The position numbers and the translations under genes are program-made. A model generated the notes under the pieces. That model was not told the DNA's origin and ran no database searches. It saw nothing but the letters and a program-made list of their open reading frames with translations. From Deltaproteobacteria bacterium (lineage in GTDB: Bacteria; Desulfobacterota; Deferrisomatia; Deferrisomatales; BM512): a DNA stretch of 64,000 nt. Of the stretch, positions 8,697 through 18,640 are shown piece by piece (the first letter of the stretch is position 1; each line of letters opens with the position of its first letter). The DNA is taken from positions 48,722 through 112,721 of the forward strand of contig PKTT01000023.1 in the NCBI GenBank assembly GCA_002869015.1, in the 5' to 3' direction.

Positions 8697-11105
8697 GTGA
8701 AATACGCTAAAGTCGCCGCGATCCTTCCTCTAAGAGAGCCGCTCACCTACTCAATTCCCGAGCGCTTTGAGGAGTTGCTTCGCGCAGGGGTGCGTTGCTC
8801 AGTGCCCATAGGGCCGCGAAAAGTAGCAGGCTTTGTGCTTTCAATTAGCTCCACTCCGGATATAGAGGAGAAGAGGATAAGGCCTATTCATGAGGTGCTG
8901 GACGAGGCTCCCACGCTTACCCCTGACCTCCTGAAGCTTGGTGAGTGGGCGGCCAATTATTACCAGTATCCTCTAGGGGAGGTGCTCGCTTCCTTCCTTC
9001 CCCCCTCGGTAAGGACTCCGTCAAAGGTCTCATATCTGGCTTCCGGCGCTTGCGAAGACAAAGTGTCAGAGGCGGCGTTAGCGCTCCACTCCCGCATCAA
9101 GGGATTTAAGAATGGACTCCCATCCTCATTGGTGAAGAGCGGTGAAGCCGTTTATTTGGAGGAGCTCTTGAAGGCGGGGGCTGTTACCCGGGAATGGAGC
9201 GTTGCCAGGCCAAAGGAGGTTAAGGGGAGGCGTTGGCTCTACCTTACCGAGGAAGCGCCCTCACCGGAGGCTCTTCCCGCAAGCGCCACCCGCCTTGCGC
9301 AGCTTCTGGAGCTCCTCTCCTACGGACCTCAGGAGGCTGCTGGGCTAAAGAGCTCCGGCATAACAAGCGACACTGTAAAGCGAGGTGAGCGCAATGGCTG
9401 GATTTTAGTTGCAGAGACCCCACCTGAAGCCCTGGAGGCGGGGAAATTCGGCTTTGGAGGGACGGGGGAGGTAACCCTCACGGCTGCACAGTCTAAGGCG
9501 GTCGCGCGGATTGAGGAGGCCGTCGAGGCAGGACGGTTCGAGCCGCTTCTCCTTTACGGCGTAACGGGTTCGGGGAAAACCGAGGTCTACCTTCGCGCGG
9601 TTAAGGGAGCCTTGGCGGCTGGGAGAAGCGCGCTTATCCTGGTCCCGGAGATATCCTTGACCCCACAGCTGCTCGGGCGTTTCGCCTCCGCGCTGGGTGA
9701 GGGGATGGCGCTTTTACATTCGGGGCTTAGTGAACGAGAACGCAGGCTTCAATGGGAGCGCGTTCGTGATGGGGGGGCAAAGGTAGTTATAGGTACCCGC
9801 TCCGCTGTGTGGGCACCCTTGAGGGATATAGGACTCATCGTGGTCGATGAGGAGCATGACCCTAGCTATAAGCAGGCTGACGGGCTGAGATACAACGCCA
9901 AACATGCTGCGCTTATGCGTGGCAGGGAGGTCGGCTCACCCGTGCTGCTCGGCTCTGCGACCCCTGAAGTAGATTCGTTTCTCTCAGCAAAAGAGGGACG
10001 CTTTACACTGCTGACCCTTCCCGAACGGGTTATGGGCGCCTCCTTCCCCGAGGTCCGACTTATCGACATACGAGATGAGGAAAGAGAAAAATCCAAAAGG
10101 GTGACGATCTCCGAAGAGCTTGGCGCAGCTGTTGATGAAGCCCTGGCGCGAGGTGAGCAAGCGCTCCTCTTTATCAACAGGAGGGGGCTTAATTCAGCCC
10201 TCTTTTGCCCTGAATGCGAAAGTTCGGTGAAATGCGCCTCTTGCTCGGTTCCCATGACCCTCCACAGGCGAGGGGGGAGCTTTAAGCTCCTGTGCCATTA
10301 CTGTGGAAGCGGCAAAAACCCCCCGGATATATGCCCCGAATGTTCGGCTTCAGAGCTGATAGGCCTCGGCACCGGGACCCAGAGGGTAGAGGAGAGCATC
10401 TCCAAGCGCTGGCCCAAAGCGAGGATAGCCCGCCTTGACAGGGACGCGGTAGGGGGCGAGGGCGCTCTTGAGCTTCTCCGAGACTTCTCATCAGGCCGCT
10501 ACGATATCCTGGTAGGGACCCAGATGGTTGTAAAGGGGCATCACTTCCCCTCGCTAACGGTTGTGGGTGTACTCTCAGGCGATGACCTCCTCCACTTTGC
10601 TGATTTCAGGGCCGGTGAGCGCACCTTCCAGATGATAACCCAGGTGGCGGGAAGAGCGGGGCGGGAGGAAAAACCAGGGGTGGTTTTTTTGCAGACGAGA
10701 AATCCGCACCATCCTGTTTTGCAGGCGGTTGTCGCGGGTAGCTTTGATTCCTGGGCCAAGGGTGAGCTTGATGAGCGTAAGCTTGCCGGTTTTCCACCCT
10801 ACAGGCGACTTGCGCTGGTGCGGGTCTCCGGTAGCGGCGAGGCGGCAGTTAAACGTTACACGCTGGATGTCTCCCATTATTTAAAAAGCCGCGGGCGCGT
10901 ACTAGGCGTTGAGCTATTGGGCCCCGCCCCCGCCCCCATTGAGAGGCTTCGCGGCCGGTGGAGACACCACATCCTCCTTCGTGCGGAGGGGCAAAGCGCC
11001 GCTCCCCTTGTGATGCTCCTTGGTGAGTTCACCAGAAGCGACCTCTTTCGCGCCTCTGGAGATATATCCGTCCAGTTGGACGTCGATCCGCTTCGTATGT
11101 TGTAA
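8697..11105 (+). CDS. priA: Primosomal replication-restart helicase PriA
   Basis: PriA recognises stalled forks and D-loops, unwinds DNA 3' to 5' and starts reassembly of the replisome. The 802-residue protein has the N-terminal DNA-binding region (YAKVAAILPLREPLTYSIPE), helicase motif I GVTGSGKTEVYL with Lys294, motif II DEEH, and motif III LLGSATPEV. Zinc-binding cysteines lie in CPECESSVKCASC, LLCHYCG and DICPEC, followed by the helicase C-terminal region with QVAGRAGR. Length is slightly above E. coli PriA. It starts with GTG at 8697. Function is near certain. Confidence 0.97.
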   Translation: MKYAKVAAILPLREPLTYSIPERFEELLRAGVRCSVPIGPRKVAGFVLSISSTPDIEEKRIRPIHEVLDEAPTLTPDLLKLGEWAANYYQYPLGEVLASFLPPSVRTPSKVSYLASGACEDKVSEAALALHSRIKGFKNGLPSSLVKSGEAVYLEELLKAGAVTREWSVARPKEVKGRRWLYLTEEAPSPEALPASATRLAQLLELLSYGPQEAAGLKSSGITSDTVKRGERNGWILVAETPPEALEAGKFGFGGTGEVTLTAAQSKAVARIEEAVEAGRFEPLLLYGVTGSGKTEVYLRAVKGALAAGRSALILVPEISLTPQLLGRFASALGEGMALLHSGLSERERRLQWERVRDGGAKVVIGTRSAVWAPLRDIGLIVVDEEHDPSYKQADGLRYNAKHAALMRGREVGSPVLLGSATPEVDSFLSAKEGRFTLLTLPERVMGASFPEVRLIDIRDEEREKSKRVTISEELGAAVDEALARGEQALLFINRRGLNSALFCPECESSVKCASCSVPMTLHRRGGSFKLLCHYCGSGKNPPDICPECSASELIGLGTGTQRVEESISKRWPKARIARLDRDAVGGEGALELLRDFSSGRYDILVGTQMVVKGHHFPSLTVVGVLSGDDLLHFADFRAGERTFQMITQVAGRAGREEKPGVVFLQTRNPHHPVLQAVVAGSFDSWAKGELDERKLAGFPPYRRLALVRVSGSGEAAVKRYTLDVSHYLKSRGRVLGVELLGPAPAPIERLRGRWRHHILLRAEGQSAAPLVMLLGEFTRSDLFRASGDISVQLDVDPLRML

Positions 11106-11128
11106 CCACCCCCTTGCAATCGCCCCCT

Positions 11129-11134
11129 TATAAT
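11129..11134 (+). promoter_or_regulatory. Possible -10 box before dprA
   Basis: TATAAT lies at 11129-11134 in the 75-base priA-dprA spacer. No good -35 sits at 16-18 bases, so this is a weak call. A short inverted repeat GGGTC/GACCC follows near 11151-11166. Confidence 0.25.
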
Positions 11135-11180
11135 ACTAATGTATGCCGCCGGGTCCCTAAAGACCCGTTAGGGGGGAACT

Positions 11181-12281
11181 ATGGATGCACAGGAGATGGT
11201 CAGCGCGCTCGCGCTAAGGAGCGTCGAAGGGCTTGGCGACCGCACCTACAAATTGCTTATTGATACCTTTGGTTCTGCTTCTGCGGCCTTTGGAGCATCC
11301 AAAAGCGCTTTGAAAGAGGCGCTCGGGGGCAAGTCAAAGGTTGCAGAGAGTATCATCGGAGGGGGCGCTTATCTCGACAGCGCAGAAGCGCTACTTGAGC
11401 GTCACAGGGTTGCCGGGGGGTGGCTCATATCATATGGCTGCGAGGGTTATCCGGAGCTGCTTTCGGAGGTTTACGATCCGCCGGGAGTGTTATTCGGTTA
11501 CGGCGAGCTCCAGGCTGATGTTCCCGCTGTAGCGGTGGTAGGCTCAAGGCGGGCTTCTCCACATTCGCTCAAGCTGACCTACTCCATTTCGCGAGAGCTG
11601 GCAGAGGCGGGAGTGGTTGTCGTAAGCGGCCTTGCCGAGGGGATAGATGCCCGCGCCCACGCAGGCGCCCTCGACGGCGGCGGAAAGACAATCGCCGTAT
11701 TCGGGGCAGGGATTGATGTTGTATATCCACGCTCCAACAAGGCCCTTGCGGAGAAGATTAAGAGCGGGGGAGGGGCGCTCCTTAGCGAGCACCCGCCGGG
11801 ACAAAAGCCGGATGCCCGCTTTTTCCCGAGGCGCAACCGCATAATAAGCGGCATGAGTATGGCGGTGGTTGTAATAGAGGCGGCTAAAAAGTCAGGGTCA
11901 TTGATAACGGCTAACTTTGCTCTGGATGAGGGGAGAGAGGTCTTCGCGGCCCCCGGCGTTGCAGGGTCGGCATGGGCCAGCGGCACAAACGACCTCTTGA
12001 GGCATGGGGCAAGGATAGTGGAAAGCGCTGAGGATATCCTGACTGGGCTTGGCCTTGGCGGTGTTAAAAATTCTGCCGAAGAGGGGAGGGACTTCTCCTC
12101 GACGTTGACCGCTGAGGCGCGAAATATGTTTCATGCGCTTGAGGATGCTCCGATAGATATCGATACTTTGGCGACACGCGCAGGATTTTCTCCCTCAAAA
12201 AGCGCCGCACTTTTAATGGAATTGGTTATATTGGGTTACGCGGCCGAATGGCCCGGCAAGCGGTTCACCAGGCTGTCTTGA
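11181..12281 (+). CDS. dprA: DNA processing protein DprA (Smf)
   Basis: DprA protects incoming single-stranded DNA and loads RecA during natural transformation; it is also widely kept in non-competent bacteria. The 366-residue protein has an N-terminal helix-hairpin region, the Rossmann-like DprA core with VAVVGSRRASPHS, VVVSGLAEGIDARAHAGAL, FFPRRNRIISGMS and GSLITANFALDEGREVFAAPG, and a C-terminal winged-helix about 305-366 (IDTLATRAGFSPSKSAALLMELVILG). The start at 11181 follows AGGGGGG at 11171-11176. topA lies 29 bases downstream, a very common neighbour. The broken comM at 40.3 kb, also linked to transformation, makes competence here questionable. Confidence 0.96.
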   Translation: MDAQEMVSALALRSVEGLGDRTYKLLIDTFGSASAAFGASKSALKEALGGKSKVAESIIGGGAYLDSAEALLERHRVAGGWLISYGCEGYPELLSEVYDPPGVLFGYGELQADVPAVAVVGSRRASPHSLKLTYSISRELAEAGVVVVSGLAEGIDARAHAGALDGGGKTIAVFGAGIDVVYPRSNKALAEKIKSGGGALLSEHPPGQKPDARFFPRRNRIISGMSMAVVVIEAAKKSGSLITANFALDEGREVFAAPGVAGSAWASGTNDLLRHGARIVESAEDILTGLGLGGVKNSAEEGRDFSSTLTAEARNMFHALEDAPIDIDTLATRAGFSPSKSAALLMELVILGYAAEWPGKRFTRLS

Positions 12282-12310
12282 ATAAAAAAAACAAGGGGAT
12301 TTAAATAGTT

Positions 12311-14578
12311 ATGTCAAAATCGCTCCTCATAGTTGAGAGTCCCGCCAAGGCGCGCACGATAAAGCGGTACCTGGGGAAGGACTTTATTGTTGAGGCGTCG
12401 GTGGGGCACGTTAAGGACTTGCCGAAGTCAACGCTTGGGGTGGACGTGGAGCACGGCTTCACCCCGCAGTATGGAGTCATTCGAGGCAAGGGGAAGGTCA
12501 TCTCCGCCCTTAAAAAGGCCGCGGCCGAGGCTGACGAGATATACCTTGCACCTGACCCCGACCGCGAGGGTGAGGCTATAGCTTGGCACATCGCGGATGA
12601 GATTCGTCCCAAAAAGGGTGACAAGCCAATTCATCGCGTGATGATTCACGAGATAACCAAGAAGGGCGTCCGGGAGGCTATAGCGCATCCCTCGGAGCTC
12701 AATGAGGATATCTATAATGCGCAGCAGGCAAGGCGCATCCTCGACCGCCTGGTGGGTTATCAGATAAGCCCAATCCTCTGGAGAAAAGTTAAGCGGGGCC
12801 TCTCAGCAGGGCGAGTTCAATCGGTGGCGCTCAGGCTTGTCGTAGAGCGCGAAGCTGAGATCAAGGCCTTTGTCCCTGAAGAGTATTGGAACCTCAAGGC
12901 AACCCTGGCCGGGGAAATTCCACCTGAATTCGTAGCAAAGCTCTCCAAGGTTGAGGGCAAAAAGATCAAAATCGCCAACGCCGAAGAGGCGGCCGGAATA
13001 AAGGCGGAGGTCGATTCCGCTAATTTCGACCTCGCTAAGGTGGAGAAGCGCCAGCAGAAGAGAAATCCTTCGCCCCCCTTCATTACATCAACGCTACAGC
13101 GTGAAGCCTCTTTAAAGCTGGGGTTTTCAGCGAAGAAGACGATGATGATCGCCCAGCGCCTATACGAGGGTGTGGATGTCGAGGGGGAACCTGTCGGTCT
13201 CATTACCTATATGAGGACCGACTCAACGAGGCTTAGCGCCGACGCGGTAACAAATGTCAGGGAGTATATAGCCAAAAAATTTGGCGAGGATATGCTCCCC
13301 TCAGCCCCTGTCGAGTATAAGGCCAAAAAGTCGGCGCAGGATGCACATGAGGCAATCCGTCCGACACACATATACTACCCGCCGGAGGCCGTGAAAAACT
13401 TCCTTGATAGGGACCAGTACCGCCTCTACAAGCTCGTCTGGGAGCGTTTTGTCGCATGCCAGATGAAGCCCGCTATATATGACAGGACAACCTTCATAAT
13501 AAATGCAGGCCGCTTTGAGCTGAGGGCCTCGGGCTCGATACTCCGCTTCAAGGGCTTCATGGCCCTCTACGTCGAGGATAGCGAGGCCAACGGCAGCGAT
13601 GATGAGAGTGAAGGAGATGAGGGGCGCATCCTGCCAGACCTTTCGGAGGGTGCTCCCTTAAAGCTCAAAAAGAGCGAGACGAGTCAGCACTTCACCCAGC
13701 CCCCGCCACGCTTCACCGAATCTTCGCTGGTAAAGGAGCTGGAGGAGCAGGGCATAGGCCGCCCCTCCACTTACGCTTCAATCCTCTCCACCATCCGCGA
13801 CAAGGGCTACGTGGAGATGGCAGAGCGAAAGTTCACCCCCACTGACCTCGGGACGCTGGTTTGCGAGCTTTTGGTTAAGAACTTTCCAGATGTCTTTGAT
13901 GTGGGCTTCACCGCCTCCATGGAGGAGAGCCTGGACGAGGTAGAGGGTGGAAAGAGGGATTGGAGAGAGCTTTTAACCAAATTCTACAAGCCCTTCGAGA
14001 AATCCCTTGAGAGGGCTGAAGAGGAGATGGAGAACGTCCGCGCGCGCACTGAGGAGACCGACATAGAGTGCGATCAGTGCGGCTCCAAGATGGTGATACG
14101 GTGGGGGCGTAACGGCTTTTTTCTCGCCTGCTCGGAGTACCCCTCATGCCGCAACGCAAAGGGATTTGAGCGTAAGCCCGACGGCACCATAGAGGTTAGC
14201 GAGGGTGAAAAGCTGGATGAGTCATGCCCGGAGTGCGGAAAACCATTGCTCATACGCCAGGGCCGCCGTGGCCGCTTCGTCGCCTGCTCCGGCTACCCCG
14301 ATTGCAAATTCACGCGCCCCGTAGGCACCGGGGTCGCCTGCCCAGGTGTTGAGGGCAAGAGCTGTGATGGGGAGTTGGTCGAGAAACAGTCAAAGACGGG
14401 GAGGGTTTTCTACGCCTGCAACAAATACCCTGACTGTACCTACGCCCTTTGGGACCGCCCCATTACCCGCGAGTGCCCGGAGTGTAAGAAACCATTTCTG
14501 GTGGAGAAGTTCACCAAGAACGGTACTCAGATTCGGTGCCCGCAGAAGGGTTGTGGGTATAAAGAGCAGGGTGAGTAG
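12311..14578 (+). CDS. topA: DNA topoisomerase I
   Basis: This type IA topoisomerase relaxes negative supercoils through a 5'-phosphotyrosine intermediate. The 755-residue protein begins SKSLLIVESPAKARTIKRYL (Toprim) and has the acidic DPDREGEAIAWH. The catalytic tyrosine is Tyr300 in GLITYMRTDSTRL. Four C-terminal zinc ribbons start with CDQCGSKM, CPECGKPL, CPGVEGKSC and CPECKKPF, between about residue 590 and the end. An acidic insert (EANGSDDESEGDEG) lies near residue 425. It follows dprA on the same strand and converges with moaC. Function is near certain. Confidence 0.98.
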   Translation: MSKSLLIVESPAKARTIKRYLGKDFIVEASVGHVKDLPKSTLGVDVEHGFTPQYGVIRGKGKVISALKKAAAEADEIYLAPDPDREGEAIAWHIADEIRPKKGDKPIHRVMIHEITKKGVREAIAHPSELNEDIYNAQQARRILDRLVGYQISPILWRKVKRGLSAGRVQSVALRLVVEREAEIKAFVPEEYWNLKATLAGEIPPEFVAKLSKVEGKKIKIANAEEAAGIKAEVDSANFDLAKVEKRQQKRNPSPPFITSTLQREASLKLGFSAKKTMMIAQRLYEGVDVEGEPVGLITYMRTDSTRLSADAVTNVREYIAKKFGEDMLPSAPVEYKAKKSAQDAHEAIRPTHIYYPPEAVKNFLDRDQYRLYKLVWERFVACQMKPAIYDRTTFIINAGRFELRASGSILRFKGFMALYVEDSEANGSDDESEGDEGRILPDLSEGAPLKLKKSETSQHFTQPPPRFTESSLVKELEEQGIGRPSTYASILSTIRDKGYVEMAERKFTPTDLGTLVCELLVKNFPDVFDVGFTASMEESLDEVEGGKRDWRELLTKFYKPFEKSLERAEEEMENVRARTEETDIECDQCGSKMVIRWGRNGFFLACSEYPSCRNAKGFERKPDGTIEVSEGEKLDESCPECGKPLLIRQGRRGRFVACSGYPDCKFTRPVGTGVACPGVEGKSCDGELVEKQSKTGRVFYACNKYPDCTYALWDRPITRECPECKKPFLVEKFTKNGTQIRCPQKGCGYKEQGE

Positions 14579-14606
14579 CGACGTTGCCAAGTGGCTTATA
14601 GAAGCG

Positions 14607-15086
14607 TTATCGCTCCCATCTGCCGGATTTGCCGCCATCCTTAAGTAGTAATTTGACCTCGCCGATAACCATCCCGCGGTCAACTGCTTTACACATATCG
14701 TAGATGGTTAAGGCTGCAACGGAAGCTGCGGTAAGCGCCTCCATTTCAACGCCTGTGCGTGAGGAGACGCTAGCAGTTGCCCGGATGTCAATCCGGTTGG
14801 CCTCCTCGACGAGGTCGAAGTCGAGGGAAACCGAGTCAAGCCCTATGGGGTGGCAGAGGGGGATAAGGTCGCTTGTGCGTTTGGCTCCGGTGATGCCGGC
14901 GAGCCGGGCGACTTCTATTACGTCACCCTTTTTCATCTGGCGGTTCTTGACCTTCTGAAAGGTCTCAGCCGCCATTGTAACGGTGGCTGCGGCGACGGCG
15001 ACTCTGGAGGTTACCTCCTTGCCGCCGACATCGACCATGTGCGCCCCACCCTCGTCGTCAAAGTGGGTTAGGCCGTCAAACGCCAC
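14607..15086 (-). CDS. moaC: Cyclic pyranopterin monophosphate synthase MoaC
   Basis: MoaC, acting after MoaA, converts the cyclised GTP derivative into cyclic pyranopterin monophosphate, the first stable precursor of molybdenum cofactor. The 159 residues match family length. Conserved segments seen are [48 protein letters not shown], and the active-site region [20 protein letters not shown] followed by DMCKA. The gene is alone; no other moa/moe gene is in the window, but its presence fits an anaerobe with Mo/W oxidoreductases. It converges with topA across 28 bases and overlaps nothing. Function is near certain. Confidence 0.97.
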   Translation of the reverse strand: MAFDGLTHFDDEGGAHMVDVGGKEVTSRVAVAAATVTMAAETFQKVKNRQMKKGDVIEVARLAGITGAKRTSDLIPLCHPIGLDSVSLDFDLVEEANRIDIRATASVSSRTGVEMEALTAASVAALTIYDMCKAVDRGMVIGEVKLLLKDGGKSGRWER

Positions 15087-15090
15087 GGGG

Positions 15091-15492
15091 TTACTCCACT
15101 ACTTCAAAGTGGTCAACTACAAGGAACTTGTAGTCGCGGCCCATTGCGTCAAATTTGCCGTAGGCGCGTATCTTGGAGCCCTTTTTAAGGCCCATCAATT
15201 CGGGAACCTGAATGTGGTTTTTCTTCAGGTAAAAGCGGATGAGATTTACCGGCCCAAGTGCGAAGCAGAAGTAATCTCGCGTATTTATTTTGGTCTTGCG
15301 GATTTGGTAGCAAAAATCGCTGCCCGTAAAGAGAAAGGTACCCTCGATAGAGACATCTTTCTCTAAAAAGTCATCCATATTGCGTGTCAGCTCGGCCTGT
15401 GAGGAGGGGGTATACTCCTTAGCCGCAATGGAAGTCAGCGGCAGTGAAACTGCAAAAACCGCTACCAGCAAAAGTGTAATTAAACGGCGCAT
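15091..15492 (-). CDS. Small exported protein of unknown function (possible OB-like fold)
   Basis: Starting at 15492 gives 133 residues beginning with a clear signal peptide ([24 protein letters not shown]). The same frame extends to 15543, but the extra 17 residues are charged and would spoil the signal. The mature part has short beta-strand-like segments around [28 protein letters not shown] and [20 protein letters not shown], reminiscent of small periplasmic OB-fold proteins; that similarity is inference. Two Cys residues lie in the mature part. Its stop is 4 bases before the moaC start, so the two are probably co-transcribed, with this gene first. Confidence 0.7.
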   Translation of the reverse strand: MRRLITLLLVAVFAVSLPLTSIAAKEYTPSSQAELTRNMDDFLEKDVSIEGTFLFTGSDFCYQIRKTKINTRDYFCFALGPVNLIRFYLKKNHIQVPELMGLKKGSKIRAYGKFDAMGRDYKFLVVDHFEVVE

Positions 15493-15705
15493 GAAAACCC
15501 TTTCGTCGTAGTCACCCGCACGGGCAGGTTGGCTATGTGCCAATTATCATAAGCGTTTAGCCGCCGATTGGCAAGAGGGCGTATCCGGCCCTGGCGGTAA
15601 GTTTACCTATCGGCAGCTTTCTGTTATATCTTTCTCCTCCACAAAGTTTCGGGGGAGGGGTGACGTGTCACCTTTTTAACATTAGAACCTACAAGGCAGG
15701 AGAAC

Positions 15706-17478
15706 ATGCCTCGTTACGACTTAGTGCTAATACACGCTCCAAGCGTATATGATTTCCGTAAAAAACCCGCTGTGCATGGGCCCATCTCCGACGTTATTCC
15801 TCCAAGCCCATACTTCGAGATGTACCCAATCGGCCTCATCTCTATCTCGGAGCACCTTACCCGCGCCGGGTTTGAGGTGCGCATAGTAAACCTTGCCCTA
15901 AAGATGCTTGAGTCAAAGACCTTTGACGTTGAGAAGTTTCTCGCCAAGCTGGATGCGCGGATGTTCGGCATTCCGCTCCATTGGCTGCCCCACGTCAACG
16001 GCTCATTGGCTGTGGCGGAGATTCTAAAACGCCTGCATCCCCAAACCCCGATAGTCATGGGGGGGTTCTCCTCATCCTTCTTCCATGAGGAGATACTAGC
16101 CGAATTCCCACAGGTTGACTTCGTAATGCGCGGCGACTCCACAGAGCATCCGATGGTGGAGTTGATGGAGGCCGTAGCTCTTGAAAAGAGAGATTACTCC
16201 TCCATCCCCAACCTCTCATGGCGTGACGAAGCAGGGAAAACGGTGGTTAACCCCCTAGAGTACCGTCCGCCTGACCTGGACCATGTCTTCACCAACTACG
16301 AGCACGCCATAGAGCAGACAATCCGCCACCTTGATTTCAAAGGCTATCAGCCCTTCCAGACTTGGAAAAGATACCCTATAACGGCGGTCTTTACCTGCCG
16401 GGGATGTGTCCACAACTGCCGCACCTGTGGAGGTGGCGCTCATTACTTCAACCATACGATGGGCCGCAAAACTCCAACTTTCAAAGATCCGAAGCTCGTC
16501 GCGCGGGATATGAAAACCGCCGAGACATACCTAAATGCGCCGATCTTCATCATAGGAGACGTCCTACAGCATGGGGAGGATTACGCGAGGGAGCTTTTTG
16601 GAGAGCTAAAGCGCCTGGGGATAAAGAATGAGGTGGTTATCGAATTTTTCGATCCGCCGCCACGCTCACTCCTCGAGATAGTCGCCGACTCGGTGCCCAA
16701 ATTCAACATTGAGATATCACCCGAGTCCCATGACGAGGAGGTGCGTTACGCTTTTGGCAGGCCCTTCGACAACGCCTCTTTGGAGCGCTTTATCGCAGAC
16801 GCAATCGAGCTTGGCTGCCGAAGGTTGGACCTCTTCTTCATGACGGGGCTACCCAAGCAGAGCGCAGAGAACGTGATGGCTACTGTGGATTACTGCAAGA
16901 TGCTTTTTGAGCGCCATGGAAAGTCCAAAGTGCTGCACCCCTTCATAAGCCCGCTGGCTCCCTTCGTCGACCCCGGCTCCGCGGTTTGGGAGGACCCAGA
17001 GCGCTATGGTTACAAGCTCCTCTTCACAAAGCTAAGGGACCTTCGCGCCGCCCTCGATTCACCAAGCTGGAAGTACTTCCTCAATTATGAGACCGAGTGG
17101 ATGACGCGTGACGAGATCGTTTATACGACCTATGAAGCGGGCATGGCGCTAAATGAACTCAAGATGGAGTATGGCCTGCTGGATAAGGCCCATGCCGATA
17201 CCGTACGTGAGCGTAACAGGAAGGCGGTGGCGATGATGAAGGAGATCGACGCCGCAATGGAGATATCGGATGAGGCCAAGCGCGAGGAGGCTTTAGCTGA
17301 TATCCGTCCCCGAATTGTTGATGTGGATGAATCTACCGTCTGCGATAAGGAGGAGCTTGACTGGCCGACAGGCTTTTTCAAGGTCAACTACTTCAAGGTC
17401 GCGCCCATAGTGATAAAGTCCTTTATAAGGAGGCTCTTAAGCCCCCCCCATGCAAAAAGGATAGGTAGAGATGGTTGA
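15706..17478 (+). CDS. B12-binding domain / radical SAM protein
   Basis: The 590-residue protein has an N-terminal cobalamin-binding-like Rossmann region (about 1-190; SEHLTRAGFEVRIVNLALKM and IVMGGFSSSFFHEEI). A radical SAM domain follows from about 220, with the 4Fe-4S cluster cysteines arranged CX3CX2C in CVHNCRTCGGG and then IEISPESHDEEVRYAFGRPF. The C-terminal 150 residues are helical and charged. It fits the B12/radical SAM group sometimes named after archaeal Ta0216, but the reaction is not known to me. It overlaps the inositol monophosphatase-like gene by 8 bases, which suggests a coupled pair. ATG at 15706 is preceded by GGCAGGAG. Confidence 0.88.
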   Translation: MPRYDLVLIHAPSVYDFRKKPAVHGPISDVIPPSPYFEMYPIGLISISEHLTRAGFEVRIVNLALKMLESKTFDVEKFLAKLDARMFGIPLHWLPHVNGSLAVAEILKRLHPQTPIVMGGFSSSFFHEEILAEFPQVDFVMRGDSTEHPMVELMEAVALEKRDYSSIPNLSWRDEAGKTVVNPLEYRPPDLDHVFTNYEHAIEQTIRHLDFKGYQPFQTWKRYPITAVFTCRGCVHNCRTCGGGAHYFNHTMGRKTPTFKDPKLVARDMKTAETYLNAPIFIIGDVLQHGEDYARELFGELKRLGIKNEVVIEFFDPPPRSLLEIVADSVPKFNIEISPESHDEEVRYAFGRPFDNASLERFIADAIELGCRRLDLFFMTGLPKQSAENVMATVDYCKMLFERHGKSKVLHPFISPLAPFVDPGSAVWEDPERYGYKLLFTKLRDLRAALDSPSWKYFLNYETEWMTRDEIVYTTYEAGMALNELKMEYGLLDKAHADTVRERNRKAVAMMKEIDAAMEISDEAKREEALADIRPRIVDVDESTVCDKEELDWPTGFFKVNYFKVAPIVIKSFIRRLLSPPHAKRIGRDG

Positions 17479-18253
17479 GGGTGCATTAGACGCCGCAATA
17501 AAGGCCGCAATGGCGGCGGGTGAAATTCAGCGGGAGCGCTTTGATTCGACCCTGGAGATAAAGAAAAAGGGTGTTGTTGACCTCGTAACCGATGTGGACA
17601 TTGCCTGCGAGGAGAGGATACGTGAGATTCTTGGCGCGGCTTTTCCCGATCTGCCGGTTCTTGGTGAGGAGGAGGGTGAACTTGGCGGCACCTCAGATGA
17701 GGTGCGCTGGATAGTGGACCCGATAGATGGCACAACAAATTTTGCCCATTCGATTCCTATCTTCTGCTCTGTTATTGCATTGGAGGAGGCGGGTGAGATA
17801 ACCGCCGGCGTCATCTATGAGACTATGGGTGACAAGCTTTACACCGCTATAAAGGGCGGCGGCGCTTTTATGAATGGTGAGCCAATCGCTGTCACCTCAA
17901 CCGAGGCGCTAGTTGATTCACTCCTTGCAACGGGATTTCCCTACGACAACAGGACCAACCCCCGCGATATCTTTGGGGCTTTCGCCGCCACCCATAAGTC
18001 ATGCAGGGGGCTAAGGCGTTTTGGCTCTGCGGCTATAGACCTGGCATATGTGGCCTGCGGAATTTTCGACGGTTTTTGGGAGATTGGGTTAAAGCCGTGG
18101 GATATGGCGGCGGGAGCGCTCCTAGTTGCCGAGGCTGGAGGGGTTGTCTCTAAGATAGATGGAAGTACCTTCGACCATATGCAGGGTGAGATAGTCGCCT
18201 CAAATGGCCCCATCCATGGCGACCTCCTAAAGGTCCTCTCAGAATACCTCTAA
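17471..18253 (+). CDS. suhB: Inositol monophosphatase family protein (SuhB-like)
   Basis: Family members are Mg-dependent lithium-sensitive phosphatases acting on inositol-1-phosphate or related sugar phosphates. The 260 residues contain the metal-binding residues in GEEEG, the signature WIVDPIDGTTNFAHSIP, and the C-terminal motif KPWDMAAGALLVAEAGG. Length is standard. The start overlaps the radical SAM gene by 8 bases. Bacterial SuhB proteins may also work with NusA/NusG in antitermination, so the substrate here is open. Family assignment is near certain; the symbol reflects family only. Confidence 0.93.
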   Translation: MVEGALDAAIKAAMAAGEIQRERFDSTLEIKKKGVVDLVTDVDIACEERIREILGAAFPDLPVLGEEEGELGGTSDEVRWIVDPIDGTTNFAHSIPIFCSVIALEEAGEITAGVIYETMGDKLYTAIKGGGAFMNGEPIAVTSTEALVDSLLATGFPYDNRTNPRDIFGAFAATHKSCRGLRRFGSAAIDLAYVACGIFDGFWEIGLKPWDMAAGALLVAEAGGVVSKIDGSTFDHMQGEIVASNGPIHGDLLKVLSEYL

Positions 18254-18334
18254 GGTCAAACCCTGCCCTGAAAAGTTCCAAGTTGAAGGAGTTGGCCGTA
18301 GCTTTTTTTAGCGCGCACCAATGAGATGCCTGCG

Positions 18335-18637
18335 TCAATAAGCAGTTAGGATTTTTAACGCTTCCTCCTCGGATACCCCTGAGATAAGAAGTGTCTTTGA
18401 CCTGCCGGTCGCCCCCTTCGCCACAGAAATATTTTTTTTTGGTGTTCCCAGTAGCTTTGAAAAGAACTTTACCAGCTCGGCGTTAGCCTCACCATCTACC
18501 GGCGGCGCGGCAAGTGCTACTGCGAGGGCACCATCCCGCTCTCCCGCCAACTTAGTCCGTGAGGCGCGTGGCTTTGCCCATATTGATAGCAGGAGCCCAT
18601 CGGGTGAGCTGGTAAGCCAGGGGGGGAGAGCTGGCAC
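18335..18637 (-). CDS. DUF167 / YggU family protein
   Basis: The 100-residue protein matches the small YggU (DUF167) family: WAKPRASRTKLAG, VALAAPPVDGEANAELVKFFSKLLG and the Lys/Arg-rich ISVAKGATGRSKTLLISG. Its biochemical role is unknown. It is the last gene of the reverse-strand run maf-yggS-proC-yggT-divIVA-yggU. The start is GTG at 18637, 3 bases after the divIVA stop. The order matches many proteobacterial and Gram-positive genomes, which strengthens the call. Confidence 0.9.
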   Translation of the reverse strand: MPALPPWLTSSPDGLLLSIWAKPRASRTKLAGERDGALAVALAAPPVDGEANAELVKFFSKLLGTPKKNISVAKGATGRSKTLLISGVSEEEALKILTAY

Positions 18638-18640
18638 AAG

